From: Plasmodiophora brassicae
Taxonomy: Eukaryota; Endomyxa: Phytomyxea; Phytomyxea; Plasmodiophorida
Length of the DNA: 64,000 nt
Reading direction: 5' to 3'
Assembly: GCA_036867785.1 (NCBI GenBank)
Contig: CP145411.1
Coordinates: 1,302,001-1,366,000 of the forward strand
Under the pieces are notes generated by a model that had not been told where the DNA came from, did no database searches, and saw nothing but the letters and a program-made list of their open reading frames with translations. This document shows, piece after piece, positions 53,231 through 64,000 of the stretch (the stretch's first letter is position 1; each line of letters begins with the position of its first letter). A program made the position numbers and the translations under genes.

Positions 53231-54206
53231 ATGATGTCGAGGGTCGCCCTGACTGCCCTGTGGATCGTGGCTGCTATCGACATCAGATACGCTGTTGGCG
53301 TTGATGGCGTGAAGCGTAGATGCGCGCATTGCGGTATTGCTTCGCAGCCGAAAGCGATTAAGCGGGTGCGCCTGGACCATCTTGAGGTGCCCGTCATCGA
53401 CGAAACGGCACTGCCTGACGACGATGACCTCGACGAGATCCGCATGGCAAAGCAGGAGCTGGAGGCCTGGAAGGCCCGACAAGATGTGTCGGCGAGGTGC
53501 GCACTAGTCCGATCGACTGGCGACGCCTCGTGGATCACGCCGGCTGACCAGTTCACGTTTACTGCCCGGCAGAGTCAAGCCCTGCTGCATATGTTCAACA
53601 ACGACCTGTTTGACATCCCCGTTAAGACAATGGTCACCCTGGATACGCTGCTGGCCGGCCCAGACGTCCATTGGCACCAAGCCTTCGCCGCACTCGACGT
53701 CGTTCTTCACGACGACCGACGCGCTGGTACCTTAATCACAGCGCTGGACCTGGATCCCGACACCCAACCCGTTCGCCTTCTCATGCAGGTCTTCAACGAG
53801 CACGGCCACTGTGTTATGACCCGAGATACAAGTCTACCAGTAGCGGTGGCCCGTCTGCCCGACACGACTGACGCGAAACGCGCCATCCACATGCTGGCCA
53901 GACTACAGGCGTCGTGCAAGCCGACCTACGAGGTCGAGTCGACGCTGGACGAAGCGATACGCTGTCGAAATTACGAACTCATCCCGCTGCTGCTAGATGC
54001 GCCGTTCAATCTCGACCCGTTGGTCGAGCGTGGCCCTGATGGGACGACACCGTACGACCGCCTGCTCGTGACGGCTGACGACATCGACGATCCCGACCTA
54101 CAGCGTGCCGCCGAGACGCTCTGTCGCAGTACAATAGGAAACAGGCGGGAAGCGTTCGGTGATGACGACCCGGATGGCAGTAGCGTCGTGTCGGATACAG
54201 ACGGAG

Positions 54207-54238
<32 letters not shown>

Positions 54239-54538
54239 CCGTACACGCCGGTGCCGGAGGCAATGCAGCGACTACAGGACCTCATGTATGGAATAACGCT
54301 GGCGACGCCCGTGCCCTCCGACGTGGCCGACGCCTGCGCCATATGCCTGGGCAGCGTTGCAGGCGTCCTGCCTGGACGCTATCGGGCAACGCTGCCGTTG
54401 TGCGGCCACGCCTTCCACTGGGCGTGCCTCCGTCCCTGGTTCGTCCGGCAGGCCTGCCGATCCGGCCAGGCCTTCTCCTGCCCGCTGTGCCGCAACGACC
54501 CGACCGCCACCCCTTCCCGCAATCGACATCACCTCTGA
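53231..54538 (+). CDS. RING-H2 family protein, copy D
   Basis: About 435 residues from the ATG at 53231 (an upstream in-frame ATG lies at 53198). The N terminus SRVALTALWIVAAIDIRYAV is hydrophobic; then come KRVRLDHLEVPVIDETALPD and the family core DQFTFTARQSQALLHMFNND, HWHQAFAALDVVLHDDRRAG, TQPVRLLMQVFNEHGHCVMT and YELIPLLLDAPFNLDPLVER. An Asp-rich stretch (DDDDDDDD) precedes the RING: CAICLGSVAGVL, LCGHAFHWACLRPWFVRQ and CPLCRNDP. All zinc ligands are kept. It stands in tandem with copy C at a 450-bp interval. The conserved stretch around residues 85-250 is the family's own domain; I know of no named domain matching it. Confidence 0.83.
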
Positions 54539-54670
54539 TAAACGATGCCGCAATTGGGCCGCCATCGAACGAAGGGTGCGGGGGGCGGGCCCCGCTGACT
54601 CTCTGCGCCACGCGGTGCGCCTCAGCGCCTGACCTGAGAGCGCGTGGGGCGCGCGCGCACACGCGCCACC

Positions 54671-56424
54671 ATGCCCGACTGCTGCGTATGCCTGACCGCC
54701 ATGCTCGAGGACCTCTGCGTCCTCAAGTGCGGGCACGTGTTCCACTCGTTCTGGTATGGTGGACGCGCGCGCCAGGCCCCCGGCGGTCCCGGTCCCTGAT
54801 CGTGTGTGCGCCCGCGCCCACAGCATCTACTCGTGGATCGAGCAGAAGAAGGTCTGCCCGCTCTGCAAGGCCGACGTCCACCGTTCGCACGTCCGACCGC
54901 TCTTCATGAACTTCAACGAAGGCGGCGGCGACGCGCCCGGCGACGGCGACGACGTCGCTGCCGGCGCCCAGACGGCGGGCGGCGCCGCCAGCGACCGTCG
55001 AGAAGTCGAAGCGGCGCACGCTCAGATCGTTCGTCGTCGTCGATTGGTCGCGCGCGGGGTCGCCCATGCTGATTTCGCGGCTGCGTCCTGTGTCTAGGAT
55101 CGATATCGGTCGGAGATGCAGGCCCTGGCCGACCAGCTGCGGCAGTCGCAGGCGGGCCTGCAGGAGGCCATGCTGGAATGCGAGCGCATACGACGCGAGA
55201 ACGCCGCCTGCCGCAACGACGCCAGGCGGAACATCGCCGACCTGCACAGCGAGAAGCTGGCGCACGTTCAGGTTCGCTCCCCCCGGGCATGCGTCATCGT
55301 CCCCAGCATCTGACGGTCGTCGCCGTAGACGAAGGAGCGGCTGAGCGAGCAGGTCGATGAGCTGTTGCACGTCATTGACGAGCAGAAGGCGGAGATCGGT
55401 CGGATGGCGCTTCGCGATCGGATAGCGTCGGTCGCGGATGTCGATTCCGTCAAGGCGGTGTCGATCCTCGAAGGGCACTGCCGCGGCATGTCAAGCGACA
55501 CCAAGGTCAGGTTCCTCAAGGACCAGCTGCTCTACACGCACGACCTATACGCCAAGTTCGTCGTCAGCCTGGGCGGGATCTCGCTCGGGGCGGCTGACTC
55601 TCATCGTTTGGGTGTGCGAACAGGATGAAACGCCGATCGCAGACGCTGGAACGGGAGGTCTCGTCGTGCGAAAGCAGGAGTAGGCTGCTCTGGTTGCATT
55701 CTTTAGCGGGGGCTATCGCTGACCGACCCCAAAGTACAGTCGCTCGAGGAGACCATCCGGAAGTCTCGACGTGGCGCCGCGCCGCAACCCGCTGCTGAAT
55801 CCGACACCGTCGACGACGACGATGTGCTCGTCGTCGAGGACGTCATTGACGAGGCGATCGGCCTCAGGCCGGATCGTCAGCGAACTCGTACGGCGAACGG
55901 CAACGACACATTGGTATCACACGCGCGCGCGTCTCACTCCTCTCTCTGTCCAGCACGTTTGCTAAACCGGCCGGGCCACGTCGCGCCGGACGATTGCATG
56001 GCGCCGTCGAGGAAACGGTATCAGTTGCACCTGCCGCGAATGCGGATCCGCTGGCTGACTGCCGCTACCGTCGGTGACAGGGCGTCTCCCGAGAACGTCG
56101 GCCCCGAGAACGTCGATCCGGAACCAGGATACCCTCGTCCGCAGACTGTTGTCGACCGCATGCGGGTGCAGCCGTTGCCAGTCCTTCTGTAGAATGCGCC
56201 CACCCTTCGGTTCCGATGCCGCCGCCCACCTGACTCTGTCTGGCAACAGGGCACGATCCGACAAGCGGAGGCCGAGGTCGGTGCTGCCGAACGGGTTCGG
56301 AGGCTCGTCGTCGTCGATGTCGGTCATGTCTACGTGGGCGCCGAGCGGGCACTTGCGGCCAGACGCGAAGATCCGCCCCAAAGCCAAGTCTGCCGATATC
56401 AGAGCCATGTTCGGCAAGCGCTAG
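54671..56424 (+). CDS. TRAIP-like RING and coiled-coil protein
   Basis: A strong GCCACCATG context marks the start at 54671. Exon 1 has the RING half CCVCLTAMLEDLCVLKCGHV; an intron (about 54753-54827) leads into IYSWIEQKKVCPLCKADVHR and PLFMNFNEGG. The order and the hydrophobic block after the RING recall TRAIP, an E3 acting at replication forks. Exons then encode a coiled coil (SEMQALADQLRQSQAGLQEA, LSEQVDELLHVIDEQKAEIG and a KFVVSL helix). A low-complexity C-terminal region ends KPKAKSADIRAMFGKR or near it. Introns are about 45-75 nt. The coiled coil begins after an intron ending near 55097. The last exon boundaries are unresolved, so the C-terminal part is tentative. Ligase activity is inferred from the complete RING. 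Confidence 0.5.
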
Positions 56425-56539
56425 GATAAACTGGTCCGGTTTGTCGCACGTCCCCTGCAGAGCGCGGGGGAGGGGGCACCATGTCCCTGATCCTCCCCCA
56501 CGATGTCGACACAACCTGTTGTATCCTACCCTACTATCC

Positions 56540-57885
56540 CTATTGTATTGGATCGATGTTGCCCTTGATGGAGAGCTTCTTCACGATCTCGTAACTTGCG
56601 AAGGTCAGGGCGCTACCGGGGACCTGCATCAGCATTCGTGGGCCAATGCCTTTCGTCATGCCCGGTAGACCTGGGCAGCGACTGACGTCAGTACGACGGC
56701 GCGGGTGTCGGCGACATCGCCATCACCGTATACCTTCTCTAAACACAATACGATACAGGACAGTCCAGAACCCTGCGCTGGGCTTGCCCAGGTCTGCAGA
56801 CTGCACCCTGGTCTTGGCGACATCGAGCGGGTTCGAGACAATGACGCTGGCGGCACCCGCCATGGCCCCCGATATCAGGAACGTTGTCAGCGGCGGCGTC
56901 CCACGACGCTCGTCATGCAGGACGCTCTTCGTCAGCTCGTACGTGCCGAACCAGGCCGCAGACGCTGCGCCCAGAACCGTGTCAGTGGGCATCCGAGCAC
57001 TGGACGACGCCACCTTCCCCTACTGACTTGGGGCATGCGACGCAATACTGCCGATGAGGCCTCGATACAGGCCAGGTATGCCATCGGATCGCCACACGTC
57101 CCGGAACACGGTCCTGGCATTGGGGACGACGACACGCGCGCCGCCATTCGCACCCGCGTAATCGAGTTTCACTGTAGAGACCATCATTCGGACGGAGACA
57201 ACCTCGGCAGGCGTGTGCGCCACCATGGAGATCGTGTCGGCTGCGAACCCCGCGATCACGCCGACGCCGCCCTTGGACAGGGTCGTATCCGCGTCGGCGT
57301 TCATGAGCATTTGCTTCACTGTTCACAGCAGGACGCCTTTCAAACGGGCCGCACGTCAACCCGGGCCATCGACGTCTTACGGTATTCATAGACGCCAAAG
57401 TAGATGAGCTGCCCGGGCAGGTTGCCGACTGTGCTGGGCATTAAACCGCGGAACAGGCCCTGCCGCAGCGAACAATGACTGGACGGACGACGGCGGGGAG
57501 CGACACACGATCGGCCTACCTGGACGCCTTCCCGCTTCAGTAGGACCCGGGCGCTGGTCCAGGCGTCCAGGGGCATGCCCGTCCCCCGGTAATGCTGCTG
57601 TCGGACCTTGATGACCTCGAACGGATGCAGTACGGAATCATGGGCCAGGATGAAGACCTAACGCGGGCCGGGGTCAGTCAGGGGCAGCGCGCGCGTCCCC
57701 CCGGCCGCGCAGCGTACCGTGTTGAAGACGAGGTACCGGCGCAGGTCCATGTGCCGCCAGCACACGTCGTCGATCGACTCGCCGGCCATCTCGCTGGCGG
57801 CTCTGTCGAAGCAGGCGCCCAGGCCGGCGGTGGCGCGGTCGCCCTGCGCCTGCTGCTGCTGCTGCTGCTGCTGCTGCGTGGGCAT
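56540..57885 (-). CDS. Mitochondrial carrier family transporter (SLC25A44-like)
   Basis: SLC25 carriers have three repeats with the P-x-[DE]-x-x-[KR] signature. After a Gln-rich N terminus (MPTQQQQQQQQQAQ, from a CTG repeat) come WRHMDLRRYLVFNT and an intron. Repeat 1 then reads ILAHDSVLHPFEVIKVRQQ, and an intron leads to GLFRGLMPSTVGNLPGQLIY with FGVYEYRKT. Repeat 2 has FLISGAMAGAASVIVSNPLD then VAKTRVQ. Repeat 3 has GVGVIAGFAADTISMVAHTP and AEVVSVRMM, with the signature altered. The C-terminal exon (56,690-56,540) gives MTKGIGPRMLMQVPGSALTF and KKLSIKG. The arrangement and the D-L-x-K/R-x-Y-V-F opening match SLC25A44, a branched-chain amino acid carrier; the substrate here is not provable. 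Several introns of 55-65 nt are needed. Confidence 0.8.
57858..57885. repeat. CTG/CAG repeat coding a polyglutamine start
   Basis: About nine CTG units on the plus strand encode the glutamines just after the carrier's start codon. The tract may be variable in length. Confidence 0.7.
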
Positions 57886-58135
57886 CGCTTGGGCCCACCG
57901 GACAGCCGAAGCCCGCACGGAGTCCACGGGCGATTCTGCGGCTGGAGCGTTACCTGACCTCCCCCTGCGTAGGTATCCCGCCCCTACGAGGACCGACTCG
58001 CAAGCCAACGATCGACGACCGGTATGCCTGGTCCAGGTGGCGGCAGCAACCGGAGCCGCACACACTGCGCGCGTGACGTCACGTGAAGCGTACGACGTCA
58101 TCACCGACGGGTGTGCGGGTTTGTTTATCGACGGA

Positions 58136-59925
58136 TTACGCGAAGATGTTGACGACGACGAGAGTGGCGGCGAGGAACGGGCCGACGAGGTCGAAATAGG
58201 ATTGCAGGATGTCGAGGAGCTTGCCCCGGGACACGGGCTTCAGGTCGCCGAAGCGGAGGCGGTGTCCCCGGATGTCGAACTCGATGCCGTCGACGGTCGT
58301 CGTTGTCGCTGCCGCTCGGATCGCGGCCGATGCCGACCAGTCGTCGTCGCAGGCCTGGGTCGACACGTCGGAGAACACAACGTAGGCGGAGGTGTCCAGG
58401 GCGGGTAGGCATTGCTCCAGGCTGTGCCACGTGTACCGTTCAGGGCACAGTCTAACGAGAACGGTCAGCCGACGAGCACAACTAGGAGACGCGTGCGACA
58501 TGCGACGACGGACACCTGCGTTGGGGGGAACTGGGCCTTGTACCGCATCTTCGGGCACGTGTGGATGTAGTAGCCGAGGTAGTAGAACTTCAGGTCCCGT
58601 AAGGACGCGTGCGCCTCTGTCGCCATCGATATCTCATGCAGAGCGGAATAGACGCCCAGCGACAGCGCTGCCAGGTCCGGGTCGTAGAAGAAGTAGACGG
58701 ACGAGACCTGCGCGCATCGGCAAGGTCACATCGAGGCGAGCACGCGGTCAACCAACGTCGGGCGCCATACGCATCGTGGGAGGATGTCGACGACGGACAC
58801 GCCAATCAGCCGCCCATCGAACCGGTACTCGACGTGGAACGACCCATACTGGATCGACGGCGCCGACGACGCCGTCTCCACAAGCGGGGTGTCGCAGAGG
58901 AAGTTCTTGTACTGCTCTCGTGTCACACGCGCGATCGGGTCGCCGTGCACCGCCACTTGATAGCGCTGGTACACGAGGAAGGCCTCCTCGCGGAACCGCG
59001 ACCCCACAACCGTCGTCGTGTACCGGACGTACGGCGGCGACGCCGCTGGCGCTTGCTGTGCCGCACGCTTCTGCCGGTCGGCGGCATGGCGTTGGCGTCG
59101 ACTGGCGGCAACGGCGGCGGCCCGTTCTGCAGGCAACGTGAACAGAACGAATCCGTTCGCATCGGCGGCCACACTGACGACATCGCGTAGCTGCATCGAC
59201 GTCAAATCCATCGCGACCTTCTCGGCGACGTCTGCCGGCGTCGCCGAGAAGCCCGTCGATCGCCGCAGGTGACTCGCAATGGCGAACGCGACATTGCACT
59301 GCAACGTGGCCGACTTCTTGAACGTGAACGCTACGTCTCGCGCGTCGAACAGGCGCGCAGCAGCGTCCTGGACGGCGCACCGAAGGTACGACTCGAACTG
59401 GATCGCGTCGGAGTCAACCGGCTCGTTGACGACCTGCATCGAGGCGTCATCGGACGGCTGTCGCGTTCTCGGGCCGTGCTGGATGTACTCGCGAAACCTG
59501 TTTCGAATCTTGCGATGCTTCTTCGTGGGCCGGAACTCCTCAACAGGCAACCGTATCGTCCTGAGGGGGGCAACATCACACGTCGCAGTGGAACACGCCA
59601 TGCCGGCCTGGCGTACCAGTTGGGACAGCACGACCGACGATTGTCGGGCTTGTAGACGTACGTCCCGGATCGTCTCCATCCTCGATCGATGAGCACCTGC
59701 AGCGTCCAGCTGTCACGAACCTGCCAGCGTCGTCGGAACGCGCGCGCGCGCGCCCTGCACCTGGTAGTCGACGGGCGTCAGACGCTCGGCGACGATGCCG
59801 AACGACGACCGCCCCGTGCGGCTGCCCGAGTGGCAGTACCCACACTTGGAGTCTCCCGGGCCGCATATGGCGACCTCGGACCGAGCGCCACCTGGCGCCG
59901 GCCCCTCGATCGCGACGTCCATCAC
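58136..59925 (-). CDS. ATE1: Arginyl-tRNA-protein transferase ATE1
   Basis: ATE1 adds arginine to N-terminal Asp/Glu and marks proteins for the N-degron pathway. The N-terminal domain has [20 protein letters not shown] and VDYQ; an intron leads into [20 protein letters not shown] and SCCPNW, the CxxC/CCP block that binds heme or Fe-S. A further intron (about 59,610-59,570) joins to [20 protein letters not shown], a signature following the cysteine domain. The C-terminal GNAT-like domain includes [38 protein letters not shown] with VDILP, and [18 protein letters not shown]. The end of the gene gives [20 protein letters not shown] and [16 protein letters not shown]. All conserved cysteines are visible. 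The start is at 59925 or 59922. Several introns under 80 nt are required. Confidence 0.94.
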
Positions 59926-60572
59926 CTATCACGACGACGCGGCACCGACGCCAAAAATGGCCTGACGACGAGTGACGGGAACGACCGCATGGTAACAACC
60001 CCGCGCGGAAACTGCACCACGTGTAACGCGTGTACCACTCCACAATACAGGGCAGACCTGCACGGGCGTGATTCGCAATGCAGTCGCCGTTTTTGGACCC
60101 GCAGACAGACGGAGGCGTGCGTACAGACGTTGCAGCAGCGTCGTCCCGGGTTTATTTGCTGCGCTTCAGAAAACCGAACACGCTGTTGTCTGGAGGCGAA
60201 CGGTGAGTTTGGCGAATGAGTGCGCGCCGACAGTGTCCCTACGTGCAGGGTTGCGGTCAGCTCCGCCTTCGGCGCGTTGCTGGATGAGTTGCGAGGACAG
60301 CCCGGTCGAGGCCGGCGCCGCATTCAAATCTGCCAGCTGGGTTGTGCGCGTTCGCCTCCCGAACGGAGTCACATCTGTATCCGAGTAAGTACCAGCTATG
60401 GGGACGCATTGCCCGCGTTACCATGGCTGATCTCAGCAAGCGCTGTTGATCGGATGGGTTGCACAGCAGGCGTGTGCCTCGGCTGTGCGGGTCGAGTGGC
60501 AGGGGACGGTGAAAATTCAATAGGAATTACGGGAGGCGACGATTGCCGGCTCTGAACATCATCATCATCGTC
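59926..60572. other. Spacer between ATE1 and the Ctf4/WDHD1 gene
   Basis: About 650 bp between two minus-strand genes, with several overlapping open frames but no recognisable domain on either strand. I see no gene. Confidence 0.4.
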
Positions 60573-63500
60573 TCACGACACGAATAGGCGAGAGAGCGAT
60601 GTTACCTTTGGGGGCGTTGTCGTGCCAGGACTGGCTTTCCTAGGTGACGCCTGCGATTCAGGTACGGCAGGTTTCTCGGCTGGGGCGGCCTCCTTATTGT
60701 TGGGCTTCGAATCAATGAGCAGTCGCATCCGGTTGGCAAGCGCCGTCTGGTTGAGGTGTTCAACGATTGCCAGAGCAACCTTGCGTGATTTCGGCAAATG
60801 AAGTCGGGTCGCCAAGTCGAGAGCACGACTCGGGTTCTCTGACTTACAGGCACGCTTACAATCATTCCCTCAGCAGCCCACACATCAGAGGATCGATGGG
60901 CACGCCCTTACCCGGATCATGTCGATCAGCAGCGCGTCTTTCTGAGCATACAGTTTCCTGAGCGCCTGTTGGTCCGCCGGGCGACTGCTGGTGTCCGATC
61001 GAGCGCAGCGGGCGCTGATCAACATCCCTGTTCGGAACGCAGCTTGCTCAAGGGCAGATGTATCCGACTCGCCAACCAGTAGCGAAAAATGGAACGCTAG
61101 GGGCACAAGGATGGGACGGCAGGACGCCACTGGCCGGTCTTGTCCGCCCTTCAGCAGGCCAACCATAAGCTCGGTTGATGTTGCGCCGACCGGCCAGATC
61201 GATGTCGACCGGGAGCTTGCAATATGCGCTCGACCGTCCAGTACAGGGGTCCACGAATACCATGTCGTCGAATGCCGCACAAGCGCACGAACGTAATACG
61301 CCGAATCCATTGTCAGCAGGACGTCCTTCACAAACACGTTTTGTTAGACCGGGAAGGCACGACGCCGAAAATCGAATCATACGTCTTCTGAGAAGCCGAC
61401 CCACTTCAGAGTGGTGCCAGGTGTGAGCGGGCACCGGCCAACCGACACTTGTCGCAACTGCCGGGTGGGCTTCAGACGACAAGCACAACCGAGACAGCGA
61501 TAAACTAACCTCTTTCGACAGGTCATACACAGCATACTCCAAATCGTCACGATACCCAGAAATGATTGCCAGCTGCGTGGTGTCAGAGCTGAGAGTGCAT
61601 GTCAGATGCACACACGACGACAAGACAACGAGACTCACCCGGCGGTGGCAACCACGGGCCGAGACAGACTGAACATGACCCGGTGAATTCCCGAGAAGCT
61701 CAGAACGCGGACAATGTGGCGATCAGTGACGATGACAGCGGCACGCCCCGCCAAACATAAGCTTAGGACGTCCTCGCCAGATGGCACGGTCATACTGGGG
61801 TGACCACAACGTGTTAGACATGTAATCCGATGCGTCGCACAGGTCCATACCTCCAGTCACTATTGGAAGCCCATGCATCGATTGATCGGTAGAAAACTGT
61901 GGAAGGACGACCTTCACGGGCGGCACTTGCAAATAAGGCCTGGTAATACACCAGTAAACATGTATAGTATCCAGCAACAGCTTGTCCGTCCTACCGAATG
62001 CTTCCCCAGGGATCCGAGGGTGAATCCGAACCTGTCCGACACCCGAATACGCGGACGGGAGTCGACATCTGCGAAATTGATCTGGACCCGCCTTAGCGAG
62101 CCGTCGACTGGAGACGACTCGATTGACCCAAACAGCGTCCAAGCCATTAGGAACGGGTCGCTGCCTGCGCTATGGAGTTAGAGATGCACACAGTTGAAGG
62201 CAGTCACAAACCATCAGGTGCTGTCGCCCCGGGCTGAAACGGCCGATGAAGTCTGTTGGACGGATAATGGTCAAAGACTTCTGATTCATCGTCGGCCATG
62301 TCATCGCCGGGCTCGCCGTCATGTTCATCGTCTTCACCATCTCGCTCAGCACGTCCATCGCGCTTCCACAAACGAGGGCGCTTCCTATCGTTATCTTTTT
62401 CTGGAGACGTTTCTTCCATGGAGGTGTCATTACCACTCCGAAGATCCTCGTCGTCCCCATCGTCGTCTTCCCGGACACGACTTTTGTCACGCTTGCCATC
62501 CCTGGAAACCTCACTTAGACAGAGCAGCACATCATGTAAAATGCCATACACAGGAACAGCACGCTGCTTCTCTGCGAGGTTCTCAACAGGGCCTTCGGAT
62601 ACCAGATCTTTCCATAAGCACAGGTTTCCCATAGTTGTCAGGTAGGCGACATGCGTGTCAGTCGGACACCACCCGATGCCCTGTGAAGATACGATAAGGG
62701 CCCTCAGTTCGCAACGCAAAGCGCAACGCTTCAGACCGCGCACAAATCGACAGTCTCCTTCGTTGTAATCAGCGATCCCGTGAAAGCATTCCAAACAGCA
62801 ATCTTGCGATCCATTCCAGCAGTGGCAATGTAGCGTCCACAGCGGGACCAGCGAACGATCGACACCTGGGACTGCGTCAGCGAAGCGCACAGGAGGCCGC
62901 ATGACCAGACCGACATGATCAGTATGGCCACCCGTCAGCTTGACTGTTGTCTTCCATTTGCCGCCGACGCGTTCCATAATAACGGCATCCGTTCGGGCGG
63001 GTGCTGCTAGCTTCTGGCCACACCAGTCAAGCGACATGGCCTCATCCGAGTCGAACGCGGTTTTAGCCATGACAAAGCTGTCGTGCTCTTTGAAGTCGGC
63101 CCTGTCGCTGACGTTCCATATGAAAACGCGGCCGTCGACGCCCGCTGACGCCAGCAGTTCCCCAGATTCGTCGAAGGTGACGAACTTCACAGGGCATTTG
63201 TGTCCCGACAGCAAACGCACTTCCGACCGTTGCTCCAAGTTCACGAGTTTGATGTCAACCTCGCTGTTGAACACATCGGTGAACAATGATCCGACACACG
63301 CCTCTGCGGAAACGTACTCGCCGGCGACGGCCAGCCACGTTGATGACGCGTCGAAGGCCACCGACTTAACGTCACCAATGAGTCTTGTCGCGCAGAAGCT
63401 GAACGTCGGCTCCGTGAACCCCGAACCGAACTCGAACACGTTCACGCCATGCCCGGCGGCACACGCGAATCGATGACCCTGCACAGGAACACTCGGCGTC

Positions 63501-63775
63501 GAGACCCAGCAAACGCGCACGCGGTACATACATCGCGTTGGAATGCAATGGCAGCGACCGGATCCATTCCGTCCTCCATCTGGACCGACTCCGACATCGT
63601 TTCGACGGCGAACCCCTTGACAACGGCGTCAATCCCGCCCGTGAACACGAACCTGGGGAGCCACGATCACGTCCCGGTCCCGTCGCCTGCGACGCATGCG
63701 CCGATACCTGCCCTGCGGGTGCCATGCGAGGGCGCCCGGCCCCGCCGCATGGGCGAACACGCCGCTCGACGTCAT
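60573..63775 (-). CDS. WDHD1: Replisome adaptor Ctf4/WDHD1
   Basis: Ctf4/AND-1 links the CMG helicase to DNA polymerase alpha. From the ATG at 63775 the first exon gives FAHAAGPGALAWHPQGRY, and an intron leads to GGIDAVVKGFAVETM, the first WD40 blades. Later blades read VKSVAFDASSTWLAVAGEYV and KFVTFDESGELLASAGVDGR with VFIWNV. An acidic linker (DDDGDDEDLRSG) and RPFQPGATAPDGL follow, the block that precedes the SepB domain in WDHD1. SepB strands then appear as LFGSIESSPVDGSLRRVQIN and FGFTLGSLGKHS. A helical C-terminal domain (YAQKDALLIDMIRVRACPSI, then LHLPKSRKVALAIVEHLNQT) matches the end of Ctf4. The sequence ends at 60573. There are no obvious HMG-box residues, unlike vertebrate AND-1. 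Several exons. Confidence 0.9.
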
Positions 63776-64000
63776 GCGCTGCGTCTGCTGCTGCGGTCGC
63801 GCGCGTCGGAGACCGGGGTCACCCCAGACGAAAATGCCGCTGACTCGCGCCCCGCCGCGCCCTGTCCATTGCTCGCGTGCACATACCCACTCGGACGTCC
63901 TTGCATATAAATGTATATAACATAGTAGGTGTATATACGAATGCGGATTCGAAACGACCTGCGCGATGGGCGCAACACCATAACCTGTCGGCCGCATCAT
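63776..64000. other. Upstream region of the Ctf4/WDHD1 gene at the window edge
   Basis: 225 bp with an A/T-rich core (about 63900-63945, many TATA repeats). The WDHD1 frame is open across it, but the first plausible start is at 63775. It probably carries the promoter. Confidence 0.4.

Noticed and set aside
1-64000. CRISPR arrays, bacterial operons or ribosome-binding sites
   Set aside because: The many introns, eukaryotic genes and transposon types show nuclear DNA. No regularly spaced repeat array of that kind is present.
1-64000. tRNA or rRNA genes
   Set aside because: I saw no convincing cloverleaf or rRNA stretch by reading. A dedicated scan would be needed to exclude a short tRNA.

Overview
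The window is nuclear DNA from a GC-rich microbial eukaryote with small, compact genes. Introns are short (mostly about 45-75 nt), begin GT and end AG, and can be placed by homology in most genes. Intergenic spacers are often under 500 bp. The gene set includes an axonemal central-pair protein (SPAG16/PF20), PTEN, Ctf4/WDHD1, ATE1, PA200/Blm10, the exosome cap subunit CSL4, an FUT8-like glycosyltransferase and a REJ/GPS membrane protein. This points to a flagellated protist or zoosporic fungus-like organism. I cannot fix the lineage from the sequence alone.

Left third (1 to about 13.6 kb) is a transposon landscape. It starts with the C-terminal half of a tyrosine recombinase of Crypton/DIRS type cut by the window edge, and an unrecognised ORF. 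A multi-exon Tnp2/DUF4218 (CACTA-like) transposase gene follows. Next is an N-terminal piece of a plant-type mariner transposase split by a hAT MITE, which itself carries an inverted second copy of the same MITE. A 2.17-kb Tc1/mariner-superfamily element follows, with iteron-rich terminal inverted repeats and TA target duplications. The run ends with a 1.8-kb non-autonomous LTR element with identical 208-bp LTRs and a 5-bp target duplication. A perfect 70-bp palindrome flanked by a 4-bp direct repeat lies just beyond.

Middle (14-45 kb) is dense with host genes. In order they are: a divergent kinesin (-) head-to-head with SPAG16 (+); a small unknown gene (-); PSME4/PA200 (+) converging on EXOSC1/CSL4 (-); a GT23 fucosyltransferase-like gene (+); an R3H-SUZ protein (+) converging on a CYP74-like P450 (-); a large REJ-GPS polycystin-1-like receptor (-); a RimK-type ATP-grasp ligase (-); two small unknown genes (+); and a coiled-coil protein with a cysteine-rich C terminus (+) converging on PTEN (-).

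Right third (45-64 kb) holds an expanded family of N-terminally hydrophobic RING-H2 proteins: four intact copies, two on each strand, and one decayed copy. An AIFM2/FSP1-like oxidoreductase and a TFIIB/BRF-like cyclin-fold fragment sit between the copies. After the array come a TRAIP-like RING/coiled-coil gene (+), an SLC25A44-like mitochondrial carrier (-), arginyl-tRNA-protein transferase ATE1 (-) and the replisome adaptor Ctf4/WDHD1 (-).

The host genes are mostly single-copy housekeeping functions and form no evident pathway. Protein turnover recurs (PA200, ATE1, several RING proteins), and the two cytoskeletal genes share one divergent promoter. The least explained host component is the RING-H2 array.
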